DNA from: Halorutilus salinus
Lineage (GTDB): Archaea > Halobacteriota > Halobacteria > Halobacteriales > Halorutilaceae
Assembly (NCBI RefSeq): GCF_026242195.1
Contig: NZ_RKLV01000001.1
Span: 248,001 to 312,000 of the forward strand
Length of the DNA: 64,000 nucleotides
Direction: 5' to 3'
The position numbers were made by a program, and so were the translations under genes. Of this stretch, positions 24,973 through 34,118 are shown one piece after another. Below the pieces are notes generated by a model. The model saw only the letters and a list, made by a program, of their open reading frames with translations, did no database searches and was not told where the DNA came from. Numbering within the stretch: position 1 is the stretch's first letter; each line of letters opens with the position of its first letter.

Positions 24973-27900
24973 ATGAGCGACTCATACACAAGGATAAACA
25001 GAAGGGCGATTATCTTAACGTGTGTCTTAGTAGCCGGCTCTTTGACGGTAGTTACTACCGCAGGAGCCACCGTAGCACCTGAAGATGGATCGGTGGTCGA
25101 CACGTACGAACAGGTTGAGGCACCCGAGGTTCTATGCCGCGCTTCGGGTAGCGGAATACTCGGAACATTTTCGAATGATGAAAAGTACGGTCATCAAGGA
25201 AGCGAGGTCTGGGGACCGACCGACCTCAACTCACAGATAAGCAACCAGAGGCTCGCGGTAGGCACGAACCAGAAAGGTACGATGACGCTGTTCAAGTACC
25301 CGAACCCTTCCTACGCGGATCAGATAAAGCACCACGCCTTCGACCGACGCGAAGACTACTACGGTTCTGATCCCAACTCAGGCGCATTCCTAGGGGCAGT
25401 AATCACCAAGGAAGACGGGACTCAGGAGTCTACCTGGTTCCGTGAATGGGGACCTCTCAACACCACCGACCCTGACTACGGGGATCATGTGAACCAGACC
25501 TGGGCATCGGAGTTCAGTGATACATTGATAACCCGGTACGGCAACGACAGACTCGGTCTCGATGTTACCGTCACGAACCTTGTGCCCAAGGAGCACGATG
25601 TCTTTATACGTGACGTATATGTTGACGCACGCGATGGATCGCCCGTAGAAGAAGTTGAAGTTGTCTCGTACGAGAACTTCAATCTCGTTGACGACAAGGA
25701 CTCGCTTTCACCGACGCAGGACTGGTGTAGCGAGGGTGAGAATGCCGAAACGGCGGAGTACGACGCGGGTTCGGACGCCGTTCTGCACCATTCCCCCACG
25801 GATCCGTGGTCGGAGAGCGGCGCTGAGTTCTCAGTCGCGACCGGGATGGCTTTCGACGGCGAGAGCACCCAGCATCAGGTCGCCGGCGATGACTACATGG
25901 GCGACAGTCCGAACGACCCCTACGTATTGCTTAGTGACGGCAACTTTGACCTACCCGGTGAGGAAAGCTACACGGGGCAGACCTCGGTAGCGATGACGAA
26001 GGATATCGGGTTTGATGACGGACAGGGGAGCGCACGCGTATACTTCGCCGCGGCGCACGATAAGGAGCCAAACAAGGATCTAAGCGATGAGGTCGCAACG
26101 AAGATAGAGAACGCACGTGACCTCTCGGTGCAGGACGAGATCCAGGACAAGGAGGAATGGTTCAGACAGTACGTCGAAGACGCGCCGATGCCTGAGAACG
26201 CACCGGAAAACGTCAAGAAGGTCGCGCGACGTTCGCTGGTTTCGATAGTTCAGGCGTGGAACGATGAAACCGTGAACGAACACGGCTTCAGCGGTAACAT
26301 ACCTGCCGCGGTAACAACCCAGCCTCCTTACGGAGCAGACTGGATACGTGACGGCGCTTACTTCGATTACATTATAGACAGGTTCATATCCGGCGACGGA
26401 AGACACGACTGGGTCAACCAGCACAACCGGTGGTATATGTCACTACAGCAGAACCCTGACGGTCCGTGTCCCGAACACTGCCACGACAACATGAAGGACT
26501 ACAACTACGCCGACCTCGTGCCGCAGGTTAGCTCAGTCCCTGAAGGCGGATGGGCGATGAACTACTACGCTGACGGCGACGTCGCGGCACCGATAGGCGG
26601 CGAGATAGACGAGACGGCTTACGGAGCATGGACGTTCTGGGATCATTATGCAGTCACGGGTAACGAGACCTATCTACAGCGTATCTATCCTGCCATAAGG
26701 CTCGTCGGCGATCGTCTAACCTACGACTGCGTCGACGAAGACACCGGACTACAGTGTCAGCGACCCGAAGACGACAACCCGAAGAAAACACAGACTATAA
26801 TCGGCGGAGCGTCGGCACACGCAGGTCTCTCAGCGGCTACGAAGGCGGCGTCGGAGATGTACGGTATCACAGGCGACGAAGCCTATGCGGACGAGGCACG
26901 CGCCTACGCAGAACGCCGCGACGAACTCGGTCAGGCGATAGAGAAGGAGTACTGGAACGAAACCGCAGGCTACTACGGCGAAAAGAAAGGGGGACCGAGT
27001 CCACGTGTCGGTATGCCGGCTTTCCTGCGTCCGTACGACGACCCGAGGATGAAGGAGCATATGGCGAGCATGTGGGGTAGCGTCAACGCGACGTTCCAAG
27101 GCGAACTTGACCAAGGTCAATACGAAGCAAAGACGCTTATCGGACTCGGTCTCGCGGCACAGAGATCCGAGGATCCGGCTGTCGAAGTAGACCACATAAG
27201 GGACGGCTTGAACTGGATAGCCGACAACCATGCACGATCCAACTCCACCTACATAATGGGTGAGGCATGGGTGCGCGAAACGTACGCCGACGGAGAGATA
27301 GACTCCGCACAAGGTCAGCCCCATATCTGGGAGCAGGGGCTGTTCTACCTATCCTCGCTCATCGCGTACGGAAACGAAACAGCGAGGGAAAGGATAGGTA
27401 AGGACGTATACGAGGAGTGGCGCAAGCACGACGCCAAACTCACCGGTGTGGACGTAGGTTCGGGCGTCTACACCTACGGCGACACGGTCGAAGCAACGGC
27501 GACGGTCGTCAACGACGCCGAGGTTTCGCAGAACTACACCGTTGAGTTCACCGTCAACGGTTCAAACGGTGAGGTGACCGCAGAGGAACGCGAGGTCGGG
27601 GCTATCCCCGCCGGCGGTAACGAGACCGTAACGCTGACGTGGGACGCCGGTTCGGATGCAGGTAGCTACGACGCTACGGTCACCGTCTGGAAGGCTGAGG
27701 GCGATCCCGCTGTCGAACCCACGGCGCTGTCGAGCGACGGGTTCAGACACACCCGACTTGACTCGACGACGGTCTCCGAAGCCTTCGATGTACGTGGTCT
27801 TGTCGGCGAGACCGGCAGGGTTGAGGTAACCGCCGACGACGAGTCGGCGGGCGGTGTCGGCGACACGCAGTGGGTACCGTTCGACAACGAGTACGACGAT

Positions 27901-28743
27901 CCTGTCGTGGTCGTCAAGCCCGCGTCATACAACGGCGGACAGACCGCACACTTCCGTCTCAACGGCGTCGAGTCCGACGGCTTCTACGTACAGGTCGAGC
28001 AGTGGGACTACCAGATAAACGACGGCATGGGTTCGCACGTTACGGAGACTGCGAACTACGTAGTGATGGAGAGCGGCGTCCACGAGATACCGACCGGCTC
28101 CGGAACGGTGACGGTCGAGGCGGGCGTCCGTAACGGCGTCACGAACAGCGGCAACCACCCTGACTGTTCCGGCTGGTTCAGCGGATGCAGTAACAGGTGG
28201 TACGACGTCTCGTTCGACGCCGGCTTCGACTCGACGCCCGTCGTTATCGCGGGGTCGCAGACCGAGTCGGGCGGCGGATGGCTCAACAACATCTACGACT
28301 CCGCCGTGACGCGCGTCAAGGGTGTCGACGCCTCCGGATTCAGAACCGAGATACGTGAGCAGGAAGGCGGCGACGGCACTAACGGTGACGGACATCCCGC
28401 CGAACCTGTCGGATACATCGCCTTTGAGCAAGGAACAGGCTCCAACGGGGGTAACGTCTGGGACGCTTCCGCATCCGACACCGTCGGAGACTCGTGGGGT
28501 TACACCTTCTTCGACGCGTACTTCGACTACGAATCGACGCCTGTCGTGGTCGCCCAGACACAGACGTTCAACGAGGGCGGCGAGAACACACACAACCTGC
28601 GTTACGACTCGCTCTACTCGTACGGTCTTGAGTTCAAGATAGAGGAGGAGACGAGCGGTGACTCCGAGACGAGCCATACCGACGAAACCCTCGGATACGT
28701 CGCTTTCGAGGGCGAAGGTGGGATATACGACAACGGCGGGTAG
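24973..28743 (+). CDS. Secreted GH15-type glycoside hydrolase with Ig-like and three repeat domains
   Basis: 1256 residues. A signal peptide spans about 1-34 (NRRAIILTCVLVAGSL). The N-terminal beta domain and (alpha/alpha)6-type catalytic region (to about 820) include WIRDGAYFDYIIDRF (residue 457 on), GGEIDETAYGAW (about 544) and QPHIWEQGLFYLSSL (Glu787, the likely catalytic acid/base region), as in GH15 glucoamylase/trehalase-like enzymes. A CARDB/Ig-like domain (about 825-915) follows. Three related beta repeats (about 940-1256) each carry a DPVVVV/STPVVI start and a ..YVVMESG/YIAFEQG/YVAFEGE end. No C-terminal membrane anchor is present. It may degrade alpha-glucan outside the cell; the substrate is inferred. 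Confidence 0.8.
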   Translation: MSDSYTRINRRAIILTCVLVAGSLTVVTTAGATVAPEDGSVVDTYEQVEAPEVLCRASGSGILGTFSNDEKYGHQGSEVWGPTDLNSQISNQRLAVGTNQKGTMTLFKYPNPSYADQIKHHAFDRREDYYGSDPNSGAFLGAVITKEDGTQESTWFREWGPLNTTDPDYGDHVNQTWASEFSDTLITRYGNDRLGLDVTVTNLVPKEHDVFIRDVYVDARDGSPVEEVEVVSYENFNLVDDKDSLSPTQDWCSEGENAETAEYDAGSDAVLHHSPTDPWSESGAEFSVATGMAFDGESTQHQVAGDDYMGDSPNDPYVLLSDGNFDLPGEESYTGQTSVAMTKDIGFDDGQGSARVYFAAAHDKEPNKDLSDEVATKIENARDLSVQDEIQDKEEWFRQYVEDAPMPENAPENVKKVARRSLVSIVQAWNDETVNEHGFSGNIPAAVTTQPPYGADWIRDGAYFDYIIDRFISGDGRHDWVNQHNRWYMSLQQNPDGPCPEHCHDNMKDYNYADLVPQVSSVPEGGWAMNYYADGDVAAPIGGEIDETAYGAWTFWDHYAVTGNETYLQRIYPAIRLVGDRLTYDCVDEDTGLQCQRPEDDNPKKTQTIIGGASAHAGLSAATKAASEMYGITGDEAYADEARAYAERRDELGQAIEKEYWNETAGYYGEKKGGPSPRVGMPAFLRPYDDPRMKEHMASMWGSVNATFQGELDQGQYEAKTLIGLGLAAQRSEDPAVEVDHIRDGLNWIADNHARSNSTYIMGEAWVRETYADGEIDSAQGQPHIWEQGLFYLSSLIAYGNETARERIGKDVYEEWRKHDAKLTGVDVGSGVYTYGDTVEATATVVNDAEVSQNYTVEFTVNGSNGEVTAEEREVGAIPAGGNETVTLTWDAGSDAGSYDATVTVWKAEGDPAVEPTALSSDGFRHTRLDSTTVSEAFDVRGLVGETGRVEVTADDESAGGVGDTQWVPFDNEYDDPVVVVKPASYNGGQTAHFRLNGVESDGFYVQVEQWDYQINDGMGSHVTETANYVVMESGVHEIPTGSGTVTVEAGVRNGVTNSGNHPDCSGWFSGCSNRWYDVSFDAGFDSTPVVIAGSQTESGGGWLNNIYDSAVTRVKGVDASGFRTEIREQEGGDGTNGDGHPAEPVGYIAFEQGTGSNGGNVWDASASDTVGDSWGYTFFDAYFDYESTPVVVAQTQTFNEGGENTHNLRYDSLYSYGLEFKIEEETSGDSETSHTDETLGYVAFEGEGGIYDNGG

Positions 28744-28794
28744 ACGACTGCGTAACGTCGGTGGAGTCTTAACCGTCGGTGACGTATCTCTTAT

Positions 28795-29190
28795 ATGGAC
28801 GAAGACGAACTACCTTCTTCCGAGGTCGAGTGGCGCGACTGCCTAACAGAGGAGGAGTACCGTATACTACGCGAGTCGGGCACCGAACCCAAGTTCTCTG
28901 GCGAGTACGTCGACAAGAAGGACGACGGCGCGTACGTCTGTGCGGGATGCGGCGCGGAGCTGTTCGACTCCGAAACCAAGTTTGGATCCGGAACCGGCTG
29001 GCCCAGCTTCTACGACGCTAAGGAAGACGCCGTCGAGTTCCGTGAGGACACGAGCCACGGTATGGTGCGGACGGAGGTCGTCTGCGCGACCTGCGACGGA
29101 CATCTTGGACATGTCTTCGACGACGGTCCTGAGCCGACGGGTAAACGGTACTGCATAAACAGCGTCGCGCTCGGCTTCGACGAGGAATGA
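28795..29190 (+). CDS. msrB: Peptide-methionine (R)-S-oxide reductase
   Basis: A 131-residue MsrB that repairs oxidised methionine in proteins. Two zinc-binding pairs (CAGCGAELF and CATCDGHLG), the substrate region TGWPSFYD and the catalytic Cys in RYCINSVAL are all present. The length is typical. The stop overlaps the start of the HTH regulator by 4 bp, so the two are coupled. Confidence 0.93.
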   Translation: MDEDELPSSEVEWRDCLTEEEYRILRESGTEPKFSGEYVDKKDDGAYVCAGCGAELFDSETKFGSGTGWPSFYDAKEDAVEFREDTSHGMVRTEVVCATCDGHLGHVFDDGPEPTGKRYCINSVALGFDEE

Positions 29191-29495
29191 GTAACGGCGA
29201 CAGCGAAGGCGTTGACGAGGAGACGACGCGTAGACGTATCGCCGACCATCTCCGCGACGAGGACGCAACACCGTCCGAACTCGCCGAGGCTCTCGATCTA
29301 CATCTACGTTCGGTATACGCCAGCCTGAGCCACGTTTCGCGGTCGGTTGAGGCGGGCGACGAACGTCTCCTCGTCGTGCCTCCCGAATGCTCCAACTGCG
29401 GCTTCTCGGGGTTCGACGACCCTCTTGGCCGACCTTCACGGTGTCCGTCGTGTAAGAGCGAACGTATCGAAGAACCCGTCTTGCGTCTCGACTAA
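29187..29495 (+). CDS. HTH plus zinc-ribbon transcriptional regulator
   Basis: A 102-residue protein. Residues 14-60 form a winged helix ([37 protein letters not shown]), and residues 68-95 form a Cys4 ribbon ([11 protein letters not shown]...CPSCKSERI). This two-domain layout is common in archaeal one-component regulators of unknown ligand. It is coupled to msrB by an ATGA overlap, suggesting control linked to oxidative stress. The stop overlaps the convergent Usp gene. Confidence 0.8.
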   Translation: MSNGDSEGVDEETTRRRIADHLRDEDATPSELAEALDLHLRSVYASLSHVSRSVEAGDERLLVVPPECSNCGFSGFDDPLGRPSRCPSCKSERIEEPVLRLD

Positions 29496-29935
29496 ACCGG
29501 CGTCTTTACGACCGTCACGGGGATGCTCGACGTACGCAGGACGCGGTCGGTTACGCTACCCAGAAGCTGTCTGTACTCGCCCGTACGCTCCTTCGTTCCC
29601 ATGATGATCAGGTCGGCGTCCACACCCTTTGCGTGGCTCAGTATGTCGTCGTGCGGCGTACCGTGTTCGACCGTCGTCACGACCTCGACGCCCGCCTCGC
29701 GTGCGCTCTCGGCGACATCTTCGACAGCCTCGTTTCCTTCCTGTTCGAGCGCCGTCTCCAGCCCCTCATGGTCGTGTACGTACTCGTCGCCGCTGTACGC
29801 CTTGTACACGTCCTCGTCAACGACGTAGAGAACGTGGAGCGTCGCGTCGTGCGCCGCCGCCGTCTCCACGGCACTCTCCGCGGCGCGTCTCGTACCTTTG
29901 TCGCCATCCGTCGGGAACACGACTGTGTCGTACAT
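29492..29935 (-). CDS. Universal stress protein (UspA) with full ATP-binding loop
   Basis: A 147-residue Usp: MYDTVVFPTDGDKGTRRAAE at the N-terminus and the ATP-binding signature GTKERTGEYRQLLGSVTDRV (G-2x-G-9x-GS) at the C-terminus. Unlike the other two Usp genes here, its loop is canonical. It lies 42 bp downstream of the copper fusion gene on the same strand and may be the last gene of that transcript. Confidence 0.87.
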   Translation of the reverse strand: MYDTVVFPTDGDKGTRRAAESAVETAAAHDATLHVLYVVDEDVYKAYSGDEYVHDHEGLETALEQEGNEAVEDVAESAREAGVEVVTTVEHGTPHDDILSHAKGVDADLIIMGTKERTGEYRQLLGSVTDRVLRTSSIPVTVVKTPV

Positions 29936-29977
29936 ATCCTCAGCCTTCTTTCCGAAGCTTAGTATATCTACCGGTGT

Positions 29978-31780
29978 TTATACGAACGTTTCCGGGGACT
30001 CGTTGAACTCCGCCCTCGAATCCTCGGTTTCGAAGTAGTATATAGACTCGTCGTGTACCGTACAGTAGTCGGCGTCCCTGACGGTTATCTCCGTGCCTGT
30101 CACGGGGTCTTCTACGGTTCTGTCGCCGGGCGCGCCTCTACGACCCTTCACGAGAAGCGCGACGAAGACGGTGCCGATGAGGAGGAAGACGGTGTTGAGT
30201 AACGTGGTCGGCGTAACGCCGAAGATCGTAAAGCCCTCGCCCTCCGTCGTAACCGCGGCGTCGGGCACGATACCGAGGAAAGAGAAAATGTAGTAGACGA
30301 TGATACCCGTCATAGCCATGGAGACGAAAAGTATCAGCGTAAGCCTGTTACCTATCTTCTTACCGAATATCTTGCGGTAGATGAGAATCAGCTGAGGCAC
30401 GATGAGGTCGGCGTAGATGAAGGCGATAACGCCACCGAATGCGAACCCCGAACCCCAGAGCACCGCGGCGAGCGGCACGTTTCCTATGGAGGCGACGAAG
30501 GTGGCGACCGAGATGAGGGGTCCTAAGACGCTGTTGTAGACGACCTGCACCGTCCCTGTACCGCCGCCTTCGAAAAGAACCGTCCAGAGGCTGTCCGGAA
30601 CAGCGGCGGCGATGATACCTGCGAGGAGGAAGCCGATACCGAGCTCCTTCCACAGCATCCTGAGGTCTTTCTTCGTCTGGTTAGCCGCCTCGACCCATCC
30701 GTTCCACGACCGTATCTTCTCCTTCCACGACCTCGTGTGTGCGTCGGGGTTCTGCTCGAAAAGCCTCTTACAGCCTTCGGAACAGAAGTAGACCGTCTCG
30801 TTCTTGTGCTCCACGGCGATACCGTTCTCGCGGTTGATACGCATCTTACAGACGGGGTCGGTAACGACGGGCTGTTCCTCCTTGATTAGACGCTCACGCA
30901 CCCACTCCGTTTCGTCGTAGGATATCGTGAGATGGACGAACGTTATAGAGATAAGTATGAAGATGGGCGCGCCGACAGCCTGTGCGACGGCGAACTCCCA
31001 GCCGAGAAGCGCCCATATGACGAAGGTCAGACCGATGACGAAGTTTGTCGATGCTATCAGGAACGCAACCGTCGGGATTATCATCGACTCGTCGACGCTC
31101 GACCTGCCTTCCTCAACGACGCCGTCGGCGGGTACGTTCGACCCCGGACGGACGAGAACCACGTCGCCCTGTTCGAGTTCATCGACACGAACCTCCTCGG
31201 TTCCGTCCTCGGTGACGCGTTCCGCGGTTTCGGGCATCAGGTTTGCGAGTTCGTCGAGAGCACCCGACGCGCGACGTATGCTACGCATCTCTATCCAGTG
31301 TCCGAGAAGGAAGATTACGACGAGAGTTACGAGTTCCCAGAAGAACGGTTCGCCTATACCGAGAACGACCGACGCGGCGCTGTATACGAAGGCGACCGTG
31401 ATGGCGAGCGAGATTAGGAGCATCATACCGGGTTCGCGGTTGCGCGCCTCAACGACCCCCATACGTAGGAAAGGAACGCCGCCGTACGCGAAGACCACTA
31501 CCGAAAACACCGGCGTCACGTACGCGCTTCCCGGAAACGGTGGCACCCTAAAGCCAAGCCAGCTCTGAAGCGTTACGCTGTACGCCAGAACGGGTATAGA
31601 CAGGACGAGACAGACGAAGAAACGGCGACGGAACATATCCTCGTGTCCCGAATGGTCGACCATCGCACCGCCACCGTGGTCGTGACCGTCGTGGTCGTCT
31701 TCCGTCGGTTTCTCGGTGCCCGAACCGTCTGTTTGGGCGTGGTCTGTGTGTTGGTCAGCCTCAGTCTCGGGGTCGGTCAT
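29978..31780 (-). CDS. Chimeric protein: CopB-type copper ATPase N-terminus fused in frame to a permease C-terminus
   Basis: A 600-residue continuous frame. Residues 1-232 are a CopB-like P1B-ATPase start: a His-rich tail (DDHDGHDHGGGAMVDHSGH), membrane helices, and an actuator domain ending RSSVDESM, where TGES should follow. The frame then passes straight into IIPTVAFLIASTNFVIGLTF, the middle of a DUF318/YraQ-type permease. A TRASH/YHS motif follows (DPVCKMRINRENG...CSEGCKRLF, about 315-345), then the permease's second helix bundle, and a C-terminal YHS-like unit (DPVTGTEITVRDADYC). The ATPase TGE, metal-site and DKTG motifs are absent, so ATP-driven transport is impossible. It lies 48 bp after DUF302. 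Confidence 0.85.
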   Translation of the reverse strand: MTDPETEADQHTDHAQTDGSGTEKPTEDDHDGHDHGGGAMVDHSGHEDMFRRRFFVCLVLSIPVLAYSVTLQSWLGFRVPPFPGSAYVTPVFSVVVFAYGGVPFLRMGVVEARNREPGMMLLISLAITVAFVYSAASVVLGIGEPFFWELVTLVVIFLLGHWIEMRSIRRASGALDELANLMPETAERVTEDGTEEVRVDELEQGDVVLVRPGSNVPADGVVEEGRSSVDESMIIPTVAFLIASTNFVIGLTFVIWALLGWEFAVAQAVGAPIFILISITFVHLTISYDETEWVRERLIKEEQPVVTDPVCKMRINRENGIAVEHKNETVYFCSEGCKRLFEQNPDAHTRSWKEKIRSWNGWVEAANQTKKDLRMLWKELGIGFLLAGIIAAAVPDSLWTVLFEGGGTGTVQVVYNSVLGPLISVATFVASIGNVPLAAVLWGSGFAFGGVIAFIYADLIVPQLILIYRKIFGKKIGNRLTLILFVSMAMTGIIVYYIFSFLGIVPDAAVTTEGEGFTIFGVTPTTLLNTVFLLIGTVFVALLVKGRRGAPGDRTVEDPVTGTEITVRDADYCTVHDESIYYFETEDSRAEFNESPETFV

Positions 31781-31828
31781 ACTATACCCCTACCACACCA
31801 ACCTGCCGTATCCCTCTTACGGTGGCTC

Positions 31829-32245
31829 TCACGATACCGCGCCGAACTCATCGCCGACCACCGAAACGACACGGTCGAAACGTTCGTGAACCTCCTCCGC
31901 GATACCGTCGAGCGAGGGGTTGTCGGCGGTTCCTACCAGCTTCTGTGGATCCACCGCGCTCACCACGACTTCGCCGTCGTCCTTCTCGTACACGATGACG
32001 TTACACGGAAGGAGAGCGCCGAGTTCCACCTCCTCGTTCAGGGCTTCGTACGCGAGGTTCGGGTTACACGCGCCGAGAATCCGGTACCGTCGGAACCCCT
32101 CGTCGAGCTTCTTTTCGAACGTCGCCTGAACGTCGATGTCACAGAGAACGCCGAAACCCTCGTCTTCGAGCGCGTCGATAGCGAACTCAACGACCTCGTC
32201 GAACTCGGCGTCGACGGAGGTTCGTACGGTGTATCCTTCTCCCAT
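31829..32245 (-). CDS. DUF302 domain protein
   Basis: A 138-residue cytoplasmic protein. YTVRTSVDAEFDEVVEFAIDALEDEGFGVLCDIDVQATF and ILGACNPNLAYEALNEEVELGALLPCNVIVYE are diagnostic of DUF302 (ACNP and the conserved Cys in LLPCNV). DUF302 proteins often accompany copper or thiol-stress genes, as here; the biochemical role is unknown. It is 3 bp downstream of the SHOCT gene and clearly co-transcribed with it. Confidence 0.87.
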   Translation of the reverse strand: MGEGYTVRTSVDAEFDEVVEFAIDALEDEGFGVLCDIDVQATFEKKLDEGFRRYRILGACNPNLAYEALNEEVELGALLPCNVIVYEKDDGEVVVSAVDPQKLVGTADNPSLDGIAEEVHERFDRVVSVVGDEFGAVS

Positions 32246-32248
32246 TCT

Positions 32249-32578
32249 TCAGTCCTCCGTGAGCTTTCTGCGACGCTCCCTGAGCTCCTCCTCGTCTATA
32301 TCGCCTCTCGCGTACCTCCCGCGGAGTATCTCCATGGCTTCGTTATCCTTTCCGTCGCTCTTCCCTCCGAACGCCCAGTAGACGAAGCCGACGACGGCGG
32401 CGACGAGCACGACCATCCACAGCAACATCATACCGACACCGAACCAGCCGCCGCCGGTTCCCATCGCACCGCCGTCCCATCCATGGTGGTATCCGTCCGC
32501 GCCGTTCGCTACCGCCGTCATGCTCAACGGGTACAGTGCAACCGCACCTACCAGCAGTTGTGTTAGTCTTCTGAACAC
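32249..32578 (-). CDS. SHOCT-domain single-pass membrane protein
   Basis: A 109-residue protein. The N-terminal helix (about 5-25) is followed by a His/Gly/Met-rich loop (YHHGWDGGAMGTGGGWFGVGMM), a second helix (about 50-70) and the C-terminal SHOCT motif AMEILRGRYARGDIDEEELRERRRKL. The Met/His loop could bind copper; this is inference. A TATA-like GATAAACC lies 26 bp upstream of the ATG, and the 15-bp copper-locus motif lies just beyond it. Confidence 0.82.
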   Translation of the reverse strand: MFRRLTQLLVGAVALYPLSMTAVANGADGYHHGWDGGAMGTGGGWFGVGMMLLWMVVLVAAVVGFVYWAFGGKSDGKDNEAMEILRGRYARGDIDEEELRERRRKLTED

Positions 32579-32615
32579 ATCTCAATATTGTAACCGTAGG
32601 TTTATCTCCTTTTTT

Positions 32616-32630
32616 GTTAAGAAAGTTAGG
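32616..32630 (-). promoter_or_regulatory. Shared 15-bp motif, copy at the SHOCT/DUF302/fusion operon
   Basis: On the coding strand CCTAACTTTCTTAAC occupies -52 to -38 from the ATG at 32578, directly upstream of the TATA element. The identical 15-mer occurs at 39777-39791 before the Lrp-TRASH regulator gene, in the same orientation. It is a candidate binding site of that copper regulator. Confidence 0.55.
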
Positions 32631-32682
32631 CGGCTTCATCGCTGTGTTTCTCCGGATGGGTATGCGTATAGGTCTGAAACGC

Positions 32683-32695
32683 CTAACATAGTTAG
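32683..32695. promoter_or_regulatory. CTAAC-ATA-GTTAG dyad
   Basis: A perfect 5-bp inverted repeat with a 3-bp spacer, 53 bp beyond the 15-bp motif in the same 228-bp intergenic region. The CTAAC/GTTAG half-site also appears in the 15-bp motif and in the region between the copper ATPase and its regulator. Confidence 0.4.
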
Positions 32696-32700
32696 ACAAA

Positions 32701-32730
32701 CGCGGCTTCAGGATAATAGACAAAGCCGCG
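32701..32730 (-). terminator. Possible hairpin downstream of the Mrp gene
   Basis: 8-bp perfect arms CGCGGCTT (32701-32708) and AAGCCGCG (32723-32730) with a 14-nt loop, about 80 bp after the stop of the Mrp gene on that strand. It is followed on the minus strand by TTTG only, so terminator activity is uncertain; it could equally insulate the copper operon. Confidence 0.3.
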
Positions 32731-32806
32731 CTCACGCACCACCACGTCGGAAACCGCCGCCCGTCCGTCGGAAGACGAAACTGCGTGAGCTGAGACGGGC
32801 GAAGAG

Positions 32807-33856
32807 CTACTTAGACGCCCTGAGCGGACCGCCGCCGCGTCCTCTCGACACGTACATCCTGTTTACCATACCGATATGGTCGGCGACGGTCGCGCCGAGC
32901 ACACGCATCTCGTCGCCCATCTCGGAGTCGTAGTCGCGCGCTATCGGAACGTTGCGTCCCTCCATCTCCATCGACAGCGGGAGTGATTCGAGGACGGGGA
33001 GGTCGTATTCGTCGGCTATACTGTTACCGCCTCCCGCGCCGAAAAGCTCGTACTCGCTACCGCACGTACACCGGAACTCGCGCATGTTCTCGACGACACC
33101 CAGAACCGGGACGTCGTGTTCCTGAAACATACGTACGCCCCTGCGCGAGTCGTCGACGGCTACCTGCTGAGGCGTCGTTACGACGACCGCACCCGTGACT
33201 TCAAGCGTCTGTACGAGCCAGATGGGGACGTCGCCGGTTCCCGGTGGCATGTCGATAACGAGGTAGTCGAGACCGCCCCACTCGACCTCCTCCGTGAACG
33301 TATCGAGTACCTTGTGAACCTTGGGACCACGTAACGTCGCCGCCTCTCCGTCGGGGAGCATCGAATGGAGGCTCATAACCTTGACGCCGTTCGACTCCGG
33401 GGGTACGAGCGTCTTGTCGTCGAGAGCCGAAAGCTCGCCCTCCAGAGCCATCTTGTGGGGAACGTTGGGTCCGTGTATATCCCCGTCGAGTATACCGACC
33501 TCCGCGCCCATCTCGTCAAGCCCTGCGGCGAGGTTCGCCGCGACAGTCGTCTTGCCGACGCCGCCCTTACCCGACGTGACGGCGATGGTGTTCTTGATAT
33601 CCCTGAGCTTCGACGGTATACGCGGGGGTTCGGTTCTAAGCCGTGGTCGTAGACCCTCGTTGGCGAGCACCTTACCCACGCGCTCCGCCATCATCGTCTC
33701 GGCGGGTGAGTGCGGCGCGTCGAAGGCGAGCGAGACACTGACGATATCCTCCTCACCCATCTCGACGTTCTTTACGAGACCGAGCGACTCTATGTCGTCC
33801 TCAAGAACGGGGTCTTCAACCTCGGACAGTACTTCGTGTACCTGTTCCTCGTTCAT
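32807..33856 (-). CDS. mrp: Mrp/NBP35-type P-loop ATPase (Fe-S carrier)
   Basis: A 349-residue protein. The N-terminal DUF59/MIP18 domain (about 1-85, MNEEQVHEVLSEVEDPVLEDDIESLGLV) is followed by the ParA-like core: deviant Walker A TSGKGGVGKTTVAANL, DGDIHGPNVPHKM, and LVIDMPPGTGDV. Near residue 265 FRCTCGSEYELFG supplies the Cys pair (CxC, where CxxC is usual). Family members carry and transfer Fe-S clusters. It is the last gene of a minus-strand run behind the Fe-S/NrfD module (small gap of 14 bp), suggesting cluster delivery to that module. Confidence 0.9.
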   Translation of the reverse strand: MNEEQVHEVLSEVEDPVLEDDIESLGLVKNVEMGEEDIVSVSLAFDAPHSPAETMMAERVGKVLANEGLRPRLRTEPPRIPSKLRDIKNTIAVTSGKGGVGKTTVAANLAAGLDEMGAEVGILDGDIHGPNVPHKMALEGELSALDDKTLVPPESNGVKVMSLHSMLPDGEAATLRGPKVHKVLDTFTEEVEWGGLDYLVIDMPPGTGDVPIWLVQTLEVTGAVVVTTPQQVAVDDSRRGVRMFQEHDVPVLGVVENMREFRCTCGSEYELFGAGGGNSIADEYDLPVLESLPLSMEMEGRNVPIARDYDSEMGDEMRVLGATVADHIGMVNRMYVSRGRGGGPLRASK

Positions 33857-33870
33857 TTTCTATCTTCCTC

Positions 33871-34116
33871 CTACCAGAACAGGAATCCCAGTAGGATCGT
33901 TAGGACGAACAGCCCGCCCCATAGGGAGGCTATGAAGCTGGCGAGTATACCGACACCGAGGAAGCCTACCTCGGCGTCGCTCGGCTCACCCGCGAACCAG
34001 CCTATGAGCACCGAGTAAAGCGGCACGAACACGATGCCGAATATTACTATGGTGCCGGGCTGTATCGCGTTGTACTCGGTTGCGCTCGATCCCACCGCGA
34101 GTGCTAAGTCGAGCAT
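33871..34116 (-). CDS. Small membrane subunit of the Fe-S/NrfD module (putative)
   Basis: An 81-residue protein with two to three membrane helices (about 22-42 and 50-80) and a short acidic loop (GEPSDAEVG). No family is recognised. It starts 2 bp after the NrfD stop on the same strand, so it is surely co-translated, and it is likely an accessory membrane subunit of that complex. Confidence 0.65.
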   Translation of the reverse strand: MLDLALAVGSSATEYNAIQPGTIVIFGIVFVPLYSVLIGWFAGEPSDAEVGFLGVGILASFIASLWGGLFVLTILLGFLFW

Positions 34117-34118
34117 TC

